A stretch of 64,000 bases of DNA from the NCBI RefSeq assembly GCF_021134715.1, contig NC_060018.1, positions 13,037,501-13,101,500 on the forward strand, given 5' to 3'. This document shows, piece after piece, positions 9,655-23,315 of this stretch; the stretch's first letter is position 1; the number at the start of each line of letters is the position of its first letter. The DNA is from Daphnia pulex (lineage: Eukaryota; Arthropoda; Branchiopoda; Diplostraca; Daphniidae). The notes beneath the pieces were generated by a model. That model was given only the letters and a program-made list of their open reading frames with translations, searched no databases and had not been told where the DNA came from. A program made the position numbers and the translations under genes.

Positions 9655-12600
9655 CTAGACGATGATCTCGCGGATGACTCTGCGATTCCGTGAATTGGGT
9701 GTTGAATAGCCGCTCTCTAGCGACTCATCAAACGAGAGATGATGTTGCTGAGGTGGCGCCATTTGTTGTTGCTGCTGCTGCTGTTGCTGTTGTTGGTGCT
9801 GTTTCATCTCCTCCGGTTCGGCCTCCATGTAAGGATCGGGCAAGCCACTCACATTGTGATATGTCGATTCTGAGAAAATGATACAAAACGTCAACGTCAC
9901 GCTCTTCTCCCAAATGCCAATTTCCAAGTACAATTTAAATAAAAATTAAAGTCGAAAAACATACCGAGGTGTTCCATGCGTTTGCCATTTTTGTGGACGG
10001 CGGCGTAGGGATCGCCGCCGGCCACGACGCCGTAATTGTTGCGCTGCAGGTAGTCGTCGCCATTGCTGGGCGGGTAGTGGCTATAGTCTTCAAATCCGCC
10101 GTACCCACCGTGGGTCATGGGGTCGTAGTGGTACGATCTGCTGTCCGGCACATTGCCCAGTTGGTGGTCGGCACCACCTCCGTTGACTCCGCCATTTTGG
10201 CTGGCCAATTTCAATTGCCACAGAGAATCCTGCGAGTTGACCGAGCCGCCGTTGTTGGAATTGGAATAACTGTGCTCCGTGTAGGCCATGTTGACCCAAT
10301 CTCCTCCACCGCCGTTGGCGTGTCCGCCGCCATTGTTCTGAGCGCTGGCCACAGCGTAGCCGTAACCGTTTTGGGTGGCGTAAAGAGCGTTCTTGCTGGC
10401 AGCGTCGTCCAGCATGCTGCCGTGACTCGTGTTCATCAAACTCTGATCCCGTCCCTTGTTCTCCAGTCCGGCGTAATAAGGTGGCGGTGGCTGTTGTTGC
10501 TGTTGTTGCTGCTGCTGTTGGGTGATGGTCGGACGGGCAGAATGAGCCTTTTCCATTTCCAGGAGCTTCTTGAGCTTCTGGGCACGTCGTCGACGGTAGC
10601 AGTAAAAGATGGCGAACAAGACAAAGACCAGGGAGCCAACGACGCAGGCCACGATGATGGCCACCATGTACTTGGCCGGCAATTCAGTCAAAGCTTTCGT
10701 CGGCTCTTGAATGAGGTCGCCAGTCACGGCCACCACCGGCTCGCTGCACAGCGTCGTGTTCATCTCCAAACAGAGTTTGAGTCGAATGTCGTCAACGTCG
10801 TCCTTGACCAGGTCCAGCACTTCGCGACTCACCGGCGACCGGACCGAAATCTTTTGCGAAAGTTCCCAGTTGCCCTCGACGCGACTCTCCACCATGGCCA
10901 TCAGCGGCAGCTGGGAATCCACGTTGAACGAGATGGTCTTGGTTTTAGGCTCGAACGTCACCTGCTTGGGCTCGGGGATACGCGACAGGTCGACGACGGT
11001 CGAGGCCGTCAGGGCGTTGCTCAACGGACTCTTTCCCTTCGTGTTCTCGGCCCGCACTTGGAACGTGTACGATTGCAGTTGCTCCAGCCCGCGGATGACG
11101 CAAGGGTTGGCGTATTGGCAATCGTCTTCTTGCTGTTGCTGCTGGCCAGAGGCTGCCAACTCGCTGCCGGCCTGCCCAGATGATGAAGCTGACCGGTAGA
11201 GGACCGTGTAGATTGTGTTTTCGAATCCGCCGTTGAATCCTTCGTCCCATTCGAGCGTCAGTGAATCGTAGCCCGACTGGACAATGCGCAAATTGGTGGG
11301 TTTCTCCGGTGCGCTGGTCGCTTGCAGACGGACGGCCGCCGCGTTTTCACCTTCAGCGTTCCACATTTTGCACGTGTAGTCGCCATAGTCGGAATCTTTG
11401 ACGTCGTTGATGCGCAAAACGCCCTGGTAAATGTCGTTGCCGTTGGCCGTGTTGGTGATGGACGTGACGTTCATGTCGTACTTGTTGTCGCCCGCTCCGC
11501 CGCTGCTGCTGCCGATGATGGGCACGTCGCGCAGGGACCACTCGAAATTGGGGCGAGGGTAGGCCTGGACTTGGCACAGGAGCTGGACGCTGGACGAACC
11601 GACGTTGGAAGCCACTTTGGGGTGGTGGTCCAGCAGAATGGGGGCGTGCTCGATTTTGAGCGTCAGAGTCGACTCGATCCGGCGGATTTGATTCTCAAAG
11701 GCGCAAGTGTAGACGCCGCGATCGTCGGCCGTCAGCTGGGAAAGGGCCGGCCGCTCCGAGCCGTGGAATCGCAGTGTCGAGCGGACAGTGAAGATGGCGT
11801 TGCGACCCTCCGACTCGTCCATGGCCAAATCGTAGGCGCCCGAGCTGCTTCCGGGCAGAATTTCAACTCCGTCCTTGAGCCAAGTGATGGACGGTTTGGG
11901 TTTGCCCTGGGCAGAGCACGTCATGTTGAAATCAGCGTCCTGGGCCTTTTTCTGCAAGACGGGCGGCAGTTGGCCGATGAAGCGGGGCGGCTGGAAAACG
12001 CGCAAGTTGACGTAGCTGGAACCGCCCGTGCCCAGGTCGTTGCTGGGCTGACAGTAATACGTTCCCTCGCTGTTTTGACGGGCCACGTGAATCGTCAGCT
12101 CAGAAGTCGAAGCCAAAATGGTCGTCTCGGCGCCGGCCTTCCACCAGCGGTACTGGGGCAAAGGCCAGCCGGGCGGATCGGCAGCGCAAGTCAACGTGAT
12201 CGAGGCCTCGTCGACGGCGATCGGCTCTTCGGGAGAAATGCGGGCCGATCCGGGCTCGTGTTTGACCAGCAGATGGAACGTGGCGTTGCCAGATCGTTCG
12301 GCCGAGCCAATCATGTTGGTGGCCCGGCAAAGGTAGCGGCCGTTATCGGCGGCGGCCACTCTGTTGAGTCGCAATACGGGTCCGTTGGATCTGAACTGGG
12401 CGTCACCTTCCTTGAGCCACTCGATGGAAGTCGGGGCCGGTTTGGCCGAGACGTTGCAGGGGATCGAGACGCTGGAACCGATGTCGACTTCCTTGCGCGA
12501 CTCGGCGATGGTCACCATGGGCGGATGGAGAACGTCCAGCTGCAATTCCGCCTCACCGACTTGACCCAGTCCGTTGTCGGCCGAGCAAACGTAGAGGCCG

Positions 12601-15600
12601 TCGTCTTCCAGGCTGACGGATCTGAGCGTGTGGTTGAAACTGGTGGCGATGAATCGACCGGATCGGGTCCAGCGGACGCTGTAAACGGCCGGTTTGGCGT
12701 CCACCTGACACTGGATCTGCACCGAGCCTCCCCTCTCGACATTCAACGGGCTGGGGCTGACACGGACCCTGGGAGCGTCTGTATCGAAATAAATTCCAGT
12801 TGATTAGTCGTCGATTGGGAGTAACAGGAAGACAAATCAGCAATTCCAGTGGCTTCAGCTGGAAAAAAGGGTGGGCGGATTAAACTTACAATTGACGGCG
12901 AGAACAATGTTGGCTTCCTTCTTGTCGTTGGTGTCCATGGCTCTGTTCCAGGCCACGCAGCGGTACTCGGCGCCGTCGTCTTCCTTTTGCGGTCGCACAA
13001 TCAGCGTCGACTGTGTGGCCACACTTTTGCTTCCGCCCGCTTTCATGATCGCACCTTCCAACGGGTTGGCTTCGCCCTTCCGGTACCACCTGGAATCAAA
13101 TAAGCACGTTAGATTTTTTAGGAGATTGAATTGCACATTTTTTCCCAATCGAATTGTCTAGTAGTCGTACCTTAAAACGGGATCGGGACTGCCGCCGGCG
13201 CTGGAGCAAACCAATTCGGTGGGTTGTCCCTCGACGGCCACGGGACTGACGGGGTTGATTTGCGGCGACGACGGCGGGACCAAGACGACCAAATCGACCG
13301 ATTGGCTGTGCAATTCAATTCCCGTGCCTTGCTCCTTGAGGCGGCACTCGAAACGGCCATTGTCGCGATCGTAAGTGGCGCCAGACACCAACAAGTCGTA
13401 CTGGCCCTCGGCCGGCTTGAAACTGATTCTGTAATTTTTTAAAAAAAGAAAATTATGAAAAAAACAATCAAAATCCAATCATCATCGTAGCACATTCCAC
13501 TTTTATATATTTATTTTTATCTGGTAATTTCTACTTCTTATCTATTCATCTCCCCCCCCCCCTACGATAGAAGAAAATTCCCTCAAAGGCAAAACTGGAA
13601 AAGAAGAAGGTGGCCTCTATAATCATTTCTCAACCCTCGAGGGCAGTGGAACACCTGGTCTATGATCAGACCCACAACTAAAAAATGAGATTTCAGACTC
13701 CTCCTCGATCTTGTGTGTAGTGTGTAGGGATTCCTTTGGCCCCTCTCTCTCCATTGCTGAAAATATCATATTCATACATTATAAATGCATTCCCTTTGGG
13801 AACCCTCCTTCTTCTCTCTATCGTCAATAGAAGAAGAAGAGAAAATTTTTTCCCAGTAAAAAAGTGCGGATGACTTTTTCAATGCCACACTTTTGATGTA
13901 TACGCTATGACCATCCCCCCCAACCCCCCTCCAGTGTCGCTTTTGGAACGTTTCCCACACGCAGGTAGAAAAAGGAATTTCTCCTTTAGAATAGAAAATG
14001 TATTTGATTTACCTGTAATTTTTCTCAAGTGGCGACTCTCCAATGGCGACGTTGTCCTTTTCTTTAATGTTGGCCCGGATCCAGTAAAAGGTGTGACGTT
14101 TGTCCATCAGCGTCGGATTGAAACGGCACTCGAGCGTCACGTCTTCGCCGACTCGAACGTCCACAGTCCAGGCACCGGCCGCCAGCAGCGCCACCACCAA
14201 AAAAGCTGTTGAATAATAAATCACACCCAAATAATTAATAACAAATTTAATAATAATAATATTTTTCATAAACAATCAAAAGAAAAATGGTAAAAAGTAT
14301 CGAGGACAGGGAAAGATGTGTCCCCACCGCCATTTTTTTGAAGGGGGGAACCGATTGAGGACGCAACTTGGCGTGTTGCTTACGTGCGCTTTTGGCCTAC
14401 TCTTTTTTCTTCTTCTTCAATGGAAAATATGTGTGTACACACACACAGAGAGCGAGTATTTACCTTTGGGTTACGTCGAGGGGTTGGGGGGAAAGAAAGA
14501 AACGAAAATCACACGCATAGAAAAAAAAGTCCACCGGATGCGGTTGATATTATTTTGGCGGTCTAGCGGTGAACGATGGAAAAACTGAATGGAGAGAGAG
14601 GGGGGGGGGATAGTTATAACAAGCATTTCTTTATTTAACTACACGTTTCTTTTATTTTATTTTCCCTAGTCAAAAACCGTTTCTCCGGTTGGCCGATGGA
14701 CGGCCGAGTTTCACACGCTCCCCCACTGACATTTGCACTTTTGCCTCGACTCACAGGGACAATTCTAAAAATAAAGAAACTGAGCCGGACGTCATTTCTT
14801 CTTCTCGACAGGTGAATTTTTTTCTTTTCAAATATGGAAATGAATCATATTTTTAAATAAAAGGGGCGGGAGCAAATTCTAAAAATGGAAAAACTTCTTT
14901 CTTATTTCTCTCTCCCGAAAAAGAAACAACTTTTTTTCTTATTTTTCTTTTCTTATTTTAACGATCCATTCGACCGTTTTGATTTACGCGTTTCGGGTCG
15001 CCATTTCGTTTATTAACGAAAACACGCCACAGCCCCAAACAACAACAACAACAGCAATCTATTCTTTTTTCGGTTGTTGTTGTTGGCCTTCCCAATGGAT
15101 ATGATGATGAGATGAATAATCCAATTTCCTAGACGCCAATAACCGATGGAAATTTCTTTCTCTATGGGGCTCGACTCGAGCCTTCATTTAAACAACAGAC
15201 AGACGGTCGGTCGGGAAAAGAAAAGAAGAGGCAGATAAAAACGTTCGTTCGTGATCTGGATGAAGAAAGGAGGAACAATCAAAAAAAGGGGGCCATCACA
15301 CACGCAACAGCAACAGCAACGCCCAGGCTGTGCCGATTGGCCATCGATTCTCTCCCAAAAGAAGAAGTTAAGAAAGGATGCACCGTGTAAAAGAGCCAAA
15401 CCCATTTGGTGTGGTGATGTCGCCACACGTTGTCGGGTCACAAGAAAGACAAACATCATCCCGGGGATCGTTCAAACAAAAATGGCCGCCGATGGGGTCC
15501 ATTGAAAAAATTTACAACTTTTTTTGGAAGTTGCCAAAAAAGGTGCGCGTGTGTGTGTTAAGACGAAGAAGAAGAATAGAAAAATAAGGAGAGAGAGAGC

Positions 15601-18193
15601 AGCAACGCCCCGAGGGCAATGTTGACCTGCTATCGGGTCCCGAAGCAACAACATTCCTCCGCGTCCCCTCCAGTCTCTCGTCTTCTTCTTCTCAAAATAA
15701 ATCAACAGACGACCCCCCCACATCGAATCAAACGAAATTTTATATTTAAAAAAGGAGAGGGGAGACCACCATATCCCAGAATGATATCGCATGTCTCTTT
15801 TCCCAACGGATAACAGTGTCGTGTTCTGTACTAGACTTTTCCTTTTGATCGAATTACCTGGTCATATAAAACCACAAATTTTTCAAAAAAACAACACGTC
15901 AAATATTTCCGTGATGTGGGGGGGAATATAGTCTCAAGTTACAGCCGCCACATGAATGGAAGAACCTTTGGCCAATTTTTCTTTTCATCCCAAAAAGTTA
16001 ACAATAATAAAGATGAGGTCAAATGAAAATGTGTTTCAGGAAGAAGAAGAAGAAAGAAAGGAGGTCCTCCATCTTCTCCTTGTAGGGTAGAAGAATACAA
16101 CAACTTGAGAAATTCCCGTTTTTCTCGGGAGTTTTGGCTCGTGGCCACAACTTGTGTGTGTCGAAGCTTTTAAGCCGAGCGCGCGGATAACATCCCAACG
16201 GCGGGGGGATTCAAATCAGGTACAACTTTTTAAAAAGGCAGGGCCCAGGTTTCTTTTCTAAACCCGCAAGAAAATCAACGGAACGTTTGGCTGCTGCTGG
16301 CCTATTACACACAAGTTTTGTGATGAGTCACTTTCATCATCGTCGATTCTTTTACCAAAGGGAAAAACCGGCGCTACCGTGACCAAATCCCCCTTTTTTT
16401 TAAATAAAAATAGAGAAAATGATTCATCTTTTTAAGATTTTTTTCAAATTCATATTCTTTTAAAAAGATGCGTGTGGGTTGGAGAAGAAGAAGATTCAGG
16501 TCACACTTCCGCCATCTTTTCTCTTTCAGATTCACGACCGCAAAATTTTGTGTCTGTTCCTTTTGGGAAAGAAAAACCCTCGCGTGATGAAGAGGGGAGA
16601 AAAAGTTAATATTTTTTTCCTTGAAAAGAAAAAAAATCCAATCAACTTTGAATGCCTTAAAGGGAGGGAGAGAAATCGTTCCAAAACATCAAAGTGTAGT
16701 AAAAACTGGTCTGGCAGGTTTTCTTGTCTTAAAAGGAAGAAAAAATATGTTTTCTTCTTTTTCCATTTTCATATACCTGGAAGGTAGAAAAAAGAACCTT
16801 TTCCTACAACACACTCTCTTCCAGGTAGATTCATCAAACTCCCCTTCTTCCACCTCCCTCTAGGGGGTGGGTGGGGAGGTAGAAACTCCTCCTCCTTTGT
16901 GTTGTTGTAGGAGAAGAATATTCAAGTGGAGGGGAAAGATGTGTCGAGGGGCCACGGAGGTTCTTTGACCTCGGCATCTCATTTGATTCTCTTCTTCTTC
17001 TTCTTACCTTTCCTACTACAACAGACACACAAGGAAATGAGAAACAAGTCCCTAAACATCCAGAAGAAAAACCCGCTGACAAAATAATTCGATATCGTAC
17101 GACTGGGGGGAAAGTGGCCCCGCCACATTTTATTGCAATCAAATTGAATTTTTCGATGCATAAAAATGAAACCCAAATTTTTACGAGGCTCGTAATAAAA
17201 ATGAGACTTTTTTAAAAAAAATATGGGAATGTCATCATCATCCGAGGGTGTAAGAAAAAAGCTCCCGGTTCTCACGCAATTGCAACCCCCTCACATCCGC
17301 ACACGTTTAATTGCCAGCCCCCTTGGTGCATCCCCGGGGCATATCATACAACAACAATACATTTTTAGAATAGAATAAGAGAGCCTGCCCATCTTATTTC
17401 TTTGGTGGAAGATGACGACTACTTACACACACGCCACTTTTTCGTGTACGTTTGAACCTTCCATGTCGGGAGTTATTACCAGAAGAGAAACAGACAAGAG
17501 CCCCCGAGGGTTCTTTGCTACTTACACAACTACTTGAATACTTTCAACTAATCGAAATTGTGAAAAAAAGATTTCCCCAAAAGAAATTTCGCCATTTCTT
17601 CCCACAAGAGAAGAAAGTTGCGGGTCATTTTGAAATCATGCGGGGACATCCAGGTAAAAAGACAGTCGATAGATGGACGCGTCAGAATAAAATAAAAAAG
17701 ATTTCACGTGTACAACCACCATCTTTCCAGGGAGAAAAAAAATACGTTATCTCGTCTGCTATTGAAATTCCACCTGGAGTGTCCATGGGGGGAGAGAAGG
17801 AAGATGTCATAGACGCGTCCAGGATAAGGTGAAAAAAGATAAGAAAATACATTTTTTATCTTTTTCTCTCTACAGGAAATTCATCCCCCCTACCCAAAAA
17901 AGGGGTTGTGACCTCCAAAAAAGGGAGAAACAACCAACTTCTACCTGCAACTACCTGAGGGCCTTTTTTCTTCTCTTTTGTTGTTTGTTGTTTCCCCCCC
18001 TCACCTTCCCGCCATCTCGAGCATACACACACTAATTACACACAGGTAGGAAAAAGGTTTTTTTTTCGTCTTTTGTGGGAGATTCAACGGAAAAAAAAGG
18101 AATTGAAGGACAGAAATTATTCAAAAATGGAAATAGACTCGGGGGGGGATAGAAAAACATACCAAGGACAAATTGTCGTTGCTTCGTATCCAT
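9655..18193 (-). CDS. ed: Echinoid / friend-of-echinoid immunoglobulin adhesion receptor
   Basis: Six exons: 18193-18163, 14205-14013, 13428-13171, 13089-12890, 12778-9965, 9869-9655, giving 1,236 residues with all phases agreeing. A signal peptide (residues 1-24) is split by a 4-kb first intron. Seven Ig domains follow, each with a Cys pair and YxC motif (YRCVAWN, YVCSADN, YLCRATN, YYCQPSN, YTCAFEN, YTCKMWN), then fibronectin III modules (about 714-915), one membrane helix (about 931-957, then YRRRR) and a cytoplasmic tail of about 280 residues with poly-Gln tracts. It ends in EIIV, the PDZ ligand through which Drosophila Echinoid binds Bazooka and Canoe at adherens junctions. The family tunes EGFR, Notch and Hippo signalling. 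Ed and Fred cannot be separated by eye. Most of the protein lies in one 2.8-kb exon, an unusual compaction. Confidence 0.88.
14206..18162 (-). other. First intron of echinoid
   Basis: It separates the first 10 codons of the signal peptide from the rest. It is dominated by purine/pyrimidine runs (GAAGAA, TTCTTC), poly-A/T and short CA and GA repeats. No open frame here has protein-like composition. As the first intron of a developmental receptor it is a likely place for enhancers, but no specific site could be proven. Confidence 0.6.
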
Positions 18194-20091
18194 TTTGTGA
18201 AGTTGATGAAATTTTCTTCTTCAGTTGATTGTCTTTTATTTCACGATAAATATTAATAGGCACCACCGGTTTTTTTTCAATTACCCCCCTTGATGGTAAT
18301 TCACCACTTCACTGGACGCACATGGACGGTTGGCTCGGTCGATTCATCCACTGAGAAATAAATAAAAATGGCCGACAAGTTTCCAATTATTCAAATGAGC
18401 GCCACACCAAATCACCAATCACGTCACACAACACGCGTCAAATCCTTAACACACACGAAAAATTTTTTGTTTTTCCAATGTGTCTTTTATTTTATTTTTT
18501 CAGCCAAACTTTTTTTGGGCGCGGAGTGGTTTGTGGGGGGGACTAACCGACACGGCAACTGGTAACCGACTGACCCGCCACCGCCGACCAACACAACGAA
18601 AAACGAAACAATCCCCCCTCGAGCGCAAAGGGGAAAAGTGTGTAAGAGGGGGGGTTGATAAAAAAAAGAAAGATGGCGCTGGTAGACCCCGGAGGGCGAA
18701 AGCCACTCTCTACCAACTCCGCCCTCTTTTTTCCGATTGCAGCCAATCGAATCAAAGTTTCCATCTTCTACCTTAAGAACTCTCCTGGAACGCCATCAGC
18801 ATTTGTACAGTCCAGTTTTTTCCCTTTTTTTAATGAGCCAAAAGGCCATTTAAATGGCTAGTAGTATACATGAATAAATCTAAATTGTTTTAAAAAAAAA
18901 TCAAATACAATACGACGATATTTATTTCACTGACTGGACAAGAGTGAAAGGCGAGGAGGAGCATCCGCTCTTCTTATTCCACTGATTAGTGGTAATCCTC
19001 ATCTTACGGGGGGGATCAGCCATCCGAGATGACCAGCAGATCGGGTAATCATGTAATAATGGACGTCTTGCGTGTCCATCGACTTTGATGAACTCTGGAC
19101 AGAGAAAAAAGCAAATGACGTTGGTGGGGGAGGTTATAGACATTTGATCCATTGTGTCTGGTGGATTGTAAATATCTAAAAAATGAACGTTGATGGTCTG
19201 TTCTAGTTTGTCAGCAGAAAGAACCCAGGAAGTGTGTGTCTGGTTCATTTCTGGATGCCCCCGCTGGCCATCTGCGCCATATCCTCAACAAGTTGGGGTG
19301 GAAAAACAGAAACGACAGATTTCTTTTCTTTCCTTCCATCTTCTTCTTCTTCCAGATAAGGTCGAAACAGGTGAGAGAGAGGAGACAAGCACCTGCTGTG
19401 GATCTCCCCCCTTACCAATTTTGATCACCACCGAAAATATAGAATTCAAAAAAATTCAGAGAGATTTCTGACGACCAATAAAAAGATGTGGGATCGTGTT
19501 GGGGGTGTCCATGTCTCGTAAATTTTATTTCAAATTCAAAAAAATTCCGGTTTTTTCATTCCGTTCGTGAGTCTTGATTCCACAAAATAAGAAGGAAAAC
19601 GACCGCTAGGCCTAAATAGATATCGGTACATAATCAAATTCTTTTTTCTTTCAATGGGGGTTAACCCAAAAGGAAATGAGGACACGATTGGATATATATC
19701 TATTTCCCCCGCATATAAGAAAAAGAAAAACAATTTAGAAATAAAAAGAAAATGTTGACGGCCGATGTCGCGCTCGGCCGACCGCGTCATCACCTGCGGG
19801 TTTCGTGTAAAAATGAAAAAAAAGGAAAACAACACGAACGGCGGTGGCGGTTATACTTGTCGTAATCTTATGGCGGTTTTTTCTTTCTGAGTGTGTCGAC
19901 GATGTGCTAAAGCCAAGTCATCCGTGACGTCCACACACACAAGAGAAAATGTCGACCACACGGTAGCTGCTGCTGCTGACGTGATTCATATGGAAAAATG
20001 TGTGTCCATTTGAATTGTCGTGACGCAATATCCGCCAGCAGATCGTAGATAGATCCTCCCTGCTGCGAAAAGAATGGGAAAAAGTGTACCG

Positions 20092-20115
20092 TACTACTAC
20101 TACTACTACTACTAC
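20092..20115. repeat. (TAC)8 microsatellite
   Basis: Eight uninterrupted TAC units in the echinoid-TMC spacer. Confidence 0.9.
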
Positions 20116-20290
20116 CCAAAGGTGTACATTTATAACGAGAAAGTTGCTCTCTCGGTGATTATTAAGAAGATGATGCGGGCCAGGTCACGGTCGCACAACC
20201 TTTTCAAAGGTTCCAAACTCGGTCGGTTGTGTGAACGTTGTATAGTAGAGAGAGACGACAATGTTTATTAGTTGTGTCTATACCTGCGGC

Positions 20291-20315
20291 CAGCACAGCA
20301 CAGCACAGCACAGCA
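20291..20315. repeat. (CAGCA)5 pentanucleotide microsatellite
   Basis: Five perfect CAGCA units. Pentamer arrays are rarer than the trimers that fill the surrounding spacer. Confidence 0.85.
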
Positions 20316-22127
20316 GCTCATAGTGTACACACGGCAGCCGGGCTCCTCTATAATCGATTCCGTGAGAAAAAAGGGCCAAAAGACACAAGGAAATGTATAT
20401 AATAATGGAGATGGCGACACCTCAATTTTCTCGCTTCCTTTTCTTCTTCTTGATTCCAATGGCAGTTCACACAGCTGCTGCCGTTTTTTAGGAAAAAAAA
20501 GGAAAAAAGTCAAGTGGTTTTTTCTTTTCTTGTGTTTGCCGTTGTCCTTTTTGGTTCAGACGGTTGACGTGAAAAGCCGAAAAAAGAAACTTGTAGCTTC
20601 ATCGCATCAGTCTGGTTGAGGGAGTCAAATCAATAACTTCCGCTGGACACACAAAATAGCCACAGACCTAAAAGACGATAGAAGAGAAAATGTATACAAG
20701 GGAGATTGGGTTACTATTATTATGGCGGGGGGTTTTAAAAACTGACTGTCGTCGTCGTCCTAGTCCAGCAGCTGTGATTCTTCAAGAGGGAAAAAAAGTT
20801 TTTCCAACAGAAGGGAAACAAGAAGAAGAAGCCTTGGCACACAGTTGGTCATCGTAGGCTTTTTTTCTTCTTCTTCTTTTGGTTGGTTTAAAAAAGGTCG
20901 ACGGAGAGAAGGTCTCGTGTCCAGCAGCTGCCCCCAATATATATAGTACCTGCCCCTTTGTGTTTTTGTCAAAAGAAGAAGGTCGGCCAGTTATTTCTTC
21001 TCCTACATATTCCCCAAATGTCATAAAAATACAAGAGGAGCGAAAAAATATATATATATAGTTCTGCAAGGAAGAAACTTAAAAAATTTTTACAACTCAT
21101 TTATACGGCGCGCTACAACTTATTCCTGGACATCTTTTTTCCTGAGTTGGGTTGGGTTATATATCTTTTGAAGAACGCGCGCGACACTTTTTCTTTTAAA
21201 AAGTTCAATTCTCTCCAAACCTGTCCGTCTTTTCCTTCCTTATTTTGAGAGAAAATCTCAAATGGTCGCCACTAAAAAAATAAATAACAAAAATATGTGT
21301 TCCCCCCTCCAAGAAAAAGAATATCCTTTTGTGGGCTCTCAACTAGGCGACAGCGACACGTTTGGATTTTTATTCGTTCAAACTTATGGGAGAAATCTCT
21401 TCAGACTCTCCATTTGGCGCGTTTTTATTTTTGAAAAAAAAGGACCTTTGGGTGTTCGTTTCTCGCTTTTTTTAAAATACACGTCCGTTAGTTTATATCT
21501 AATAATAATATAAAATAACAACACGCAGTCAATTAAAGCGTGATTCCCGTTTGTTGGTTCATTCGTTTCTTACAGGATGATTCGTTTCGCTTCCAACACA
21601 CGAAATTTTTTATTTTATTTTATTTTTTAAATTATTTTCTGGATGTACCGAAAAGAAAAAAAAATTCATTTCTCTCATTTTGTTGTGAATGACTCCCGCA
21701 AAACTCCTTTTCCTTGTTCCTGGAACAACAACAACAACAACAACAGCGGCGAATTGTTGTTTTTTCCATTTGCCAACTCACCGGGAGCTCTCCTAACCGA
21801 CCGGAGAGTTTTTTTTCATTCTGGTTTTTATTTTCGCATTGTTTTCCATCTTCCCTGGGCGTTTTTTGAATATTCAGTCGATGATATTTTTCCAGGAGGA
21901 AAGAAGAAGATGCATCGGCCGTTTGACCTGGTCCGTTCGACCCTATACAACCCCCGTCGTATAACTTATAAAGGGGGAAAAGAAGAAAAGCCATACGTCA
22001 TCACTTATGGGCAGGTGGAAGAACACACCTCGCTCTCCTACATGTTCCCTGCTGGAATCTCAAGATGGATGGAATAACAACTTCTCCCCCCCCCCCTTTC
22101 CAACCTAGACAAGAGAGAGGGAAATCG

Positions 22128-22629
22128 TAGTGTTTCACTCGTTTAAATAACGACAACGAAAATAACGTATTAACGAGCCTCGTTATCGACTTTTTTGGAA
22201 AATGCTCGTTTTTTTCGTTAACGATAACGAAATGGCTGTTTTTTTCGTTGTTTTCGTTAATTTCTTGCTAAATTTTTCGTATCAAAACCGTAGAGATTTC
22301 AAATTTTTTGACCACCAGGGGAACTTTTTTTCCCTCAAAATTTGGAATTTTCAATTTTGGGATGACCACCTACTAGCGACTTAGCGATCCCCTAGCGAGG
22401 AATTAGGCCATTATTTTCGCATCATTTATTTCTACATCATTTGGCCTAACAGGCCTTAGAAAACTAGGTTCTAAAAAAAAATTGTAAGGTAAACGATAAC
22501 GGTCGCAAAAACAGAAAAATGCGACACGTTTAAATTAACGAAACGAAGAACGAAACGAATGAAAAATTGAAAAAATAACGATTAACGATAACGATAACGA
22601 ATCCAAAAAAGCACAACGGTGAAACACTA
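22128..22629. mobile_element. hAT-type MITE, 502 bp
   Basis: The ends are inverted copies of TAGTGTTTCAC (22128-22138 and 22619-22629). The element is flanked by a perfect 8-bp direct repeat GGAAATCG (22120-22127 and 22630-22637). An 8-bp target duplication with a TAGTG-type terminus is characteristic of the hAT superfamily. The interior has repeated AACGATAACGA-like motifs near both ends, as often seen for transposase-binding subterminal repeats, and no transposase frame. It is therefore a non-autonomous element. The perfect duplication suggests a fairly recent insertion. Confidence 0.85.
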
Positions 22630-23288
22630 GGAAATCGTGACTAGGGAAATATCAGCTTCCCCTTTTAACACCCCCCAAAAGAGAAACAAAAGCTGAGCAG
22701 AAGTAGAGAGAAAGAAAACAAGGGCCCATTGTTTTTCCACCCTCTTGTTATATACCAGTAGTCTCTGTTATGTACATGTGCCCGGCAGATACGTGTGTGC
22801 GCCGGTGGCTGCTGCTGGGGGTGGGGGGAATGTACATTTTTTAAAAAAATATGCGCAGAGGCACATCTTCTTCTTCTTCTTTCAATTCCATCTCACGTCC
22901 TGCAGTATACCTGGTCGGAGCCCCCCGCGCTGATTACATAAATATCACGACGTTCTTTTGTTTCCACCAACCAACCACCACGGTGTCCGCAGGCGACTCT
23001 ATAAATATCATCTAATAATCATCTTCTTTCTTCTTCTTCTTCTGTGAATATTTCCAGTTGTTTTTTTTTCTTGTCCATTTTCCTTTTTTCTGGCTGGCTG
23101 GAATAAAAATAAGGAGAGCCACTGGAACAGAAGAAGAAGAAGAAGCCCGGCGGGAGTTTTGAGCGTGATTGAGAAGAAAGAAAAGAAAAGAAAAAAAGGG
23201 ATATGACTCCCAGTTTGGTTTGAAGAAACGACTGTCAATGCCCATCTACATATAGAGACGCCATTGTCTTTTATTTTTTTTGAAAAAA

Positions 23289-23315
23289 CACGTACGTACG
23301 TACGTCTCTCTCTCT
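23289..23315. repeat. (ACGT)4 followed by (TC)n
   Basis: Four self-complementary ACGT units run into a TC dinucleotide tract. Such a stretch can cruciform locally. Confidence 0.8.

Noticed and set aside
9969-12803. Long plus-strand frames opposite echinoid
   Set aside because: They are shadows of the 2.8-kb coding exon on the minus strand. The minus-strand protein has Ig, FN3 and membrane domains and closed splice phases.
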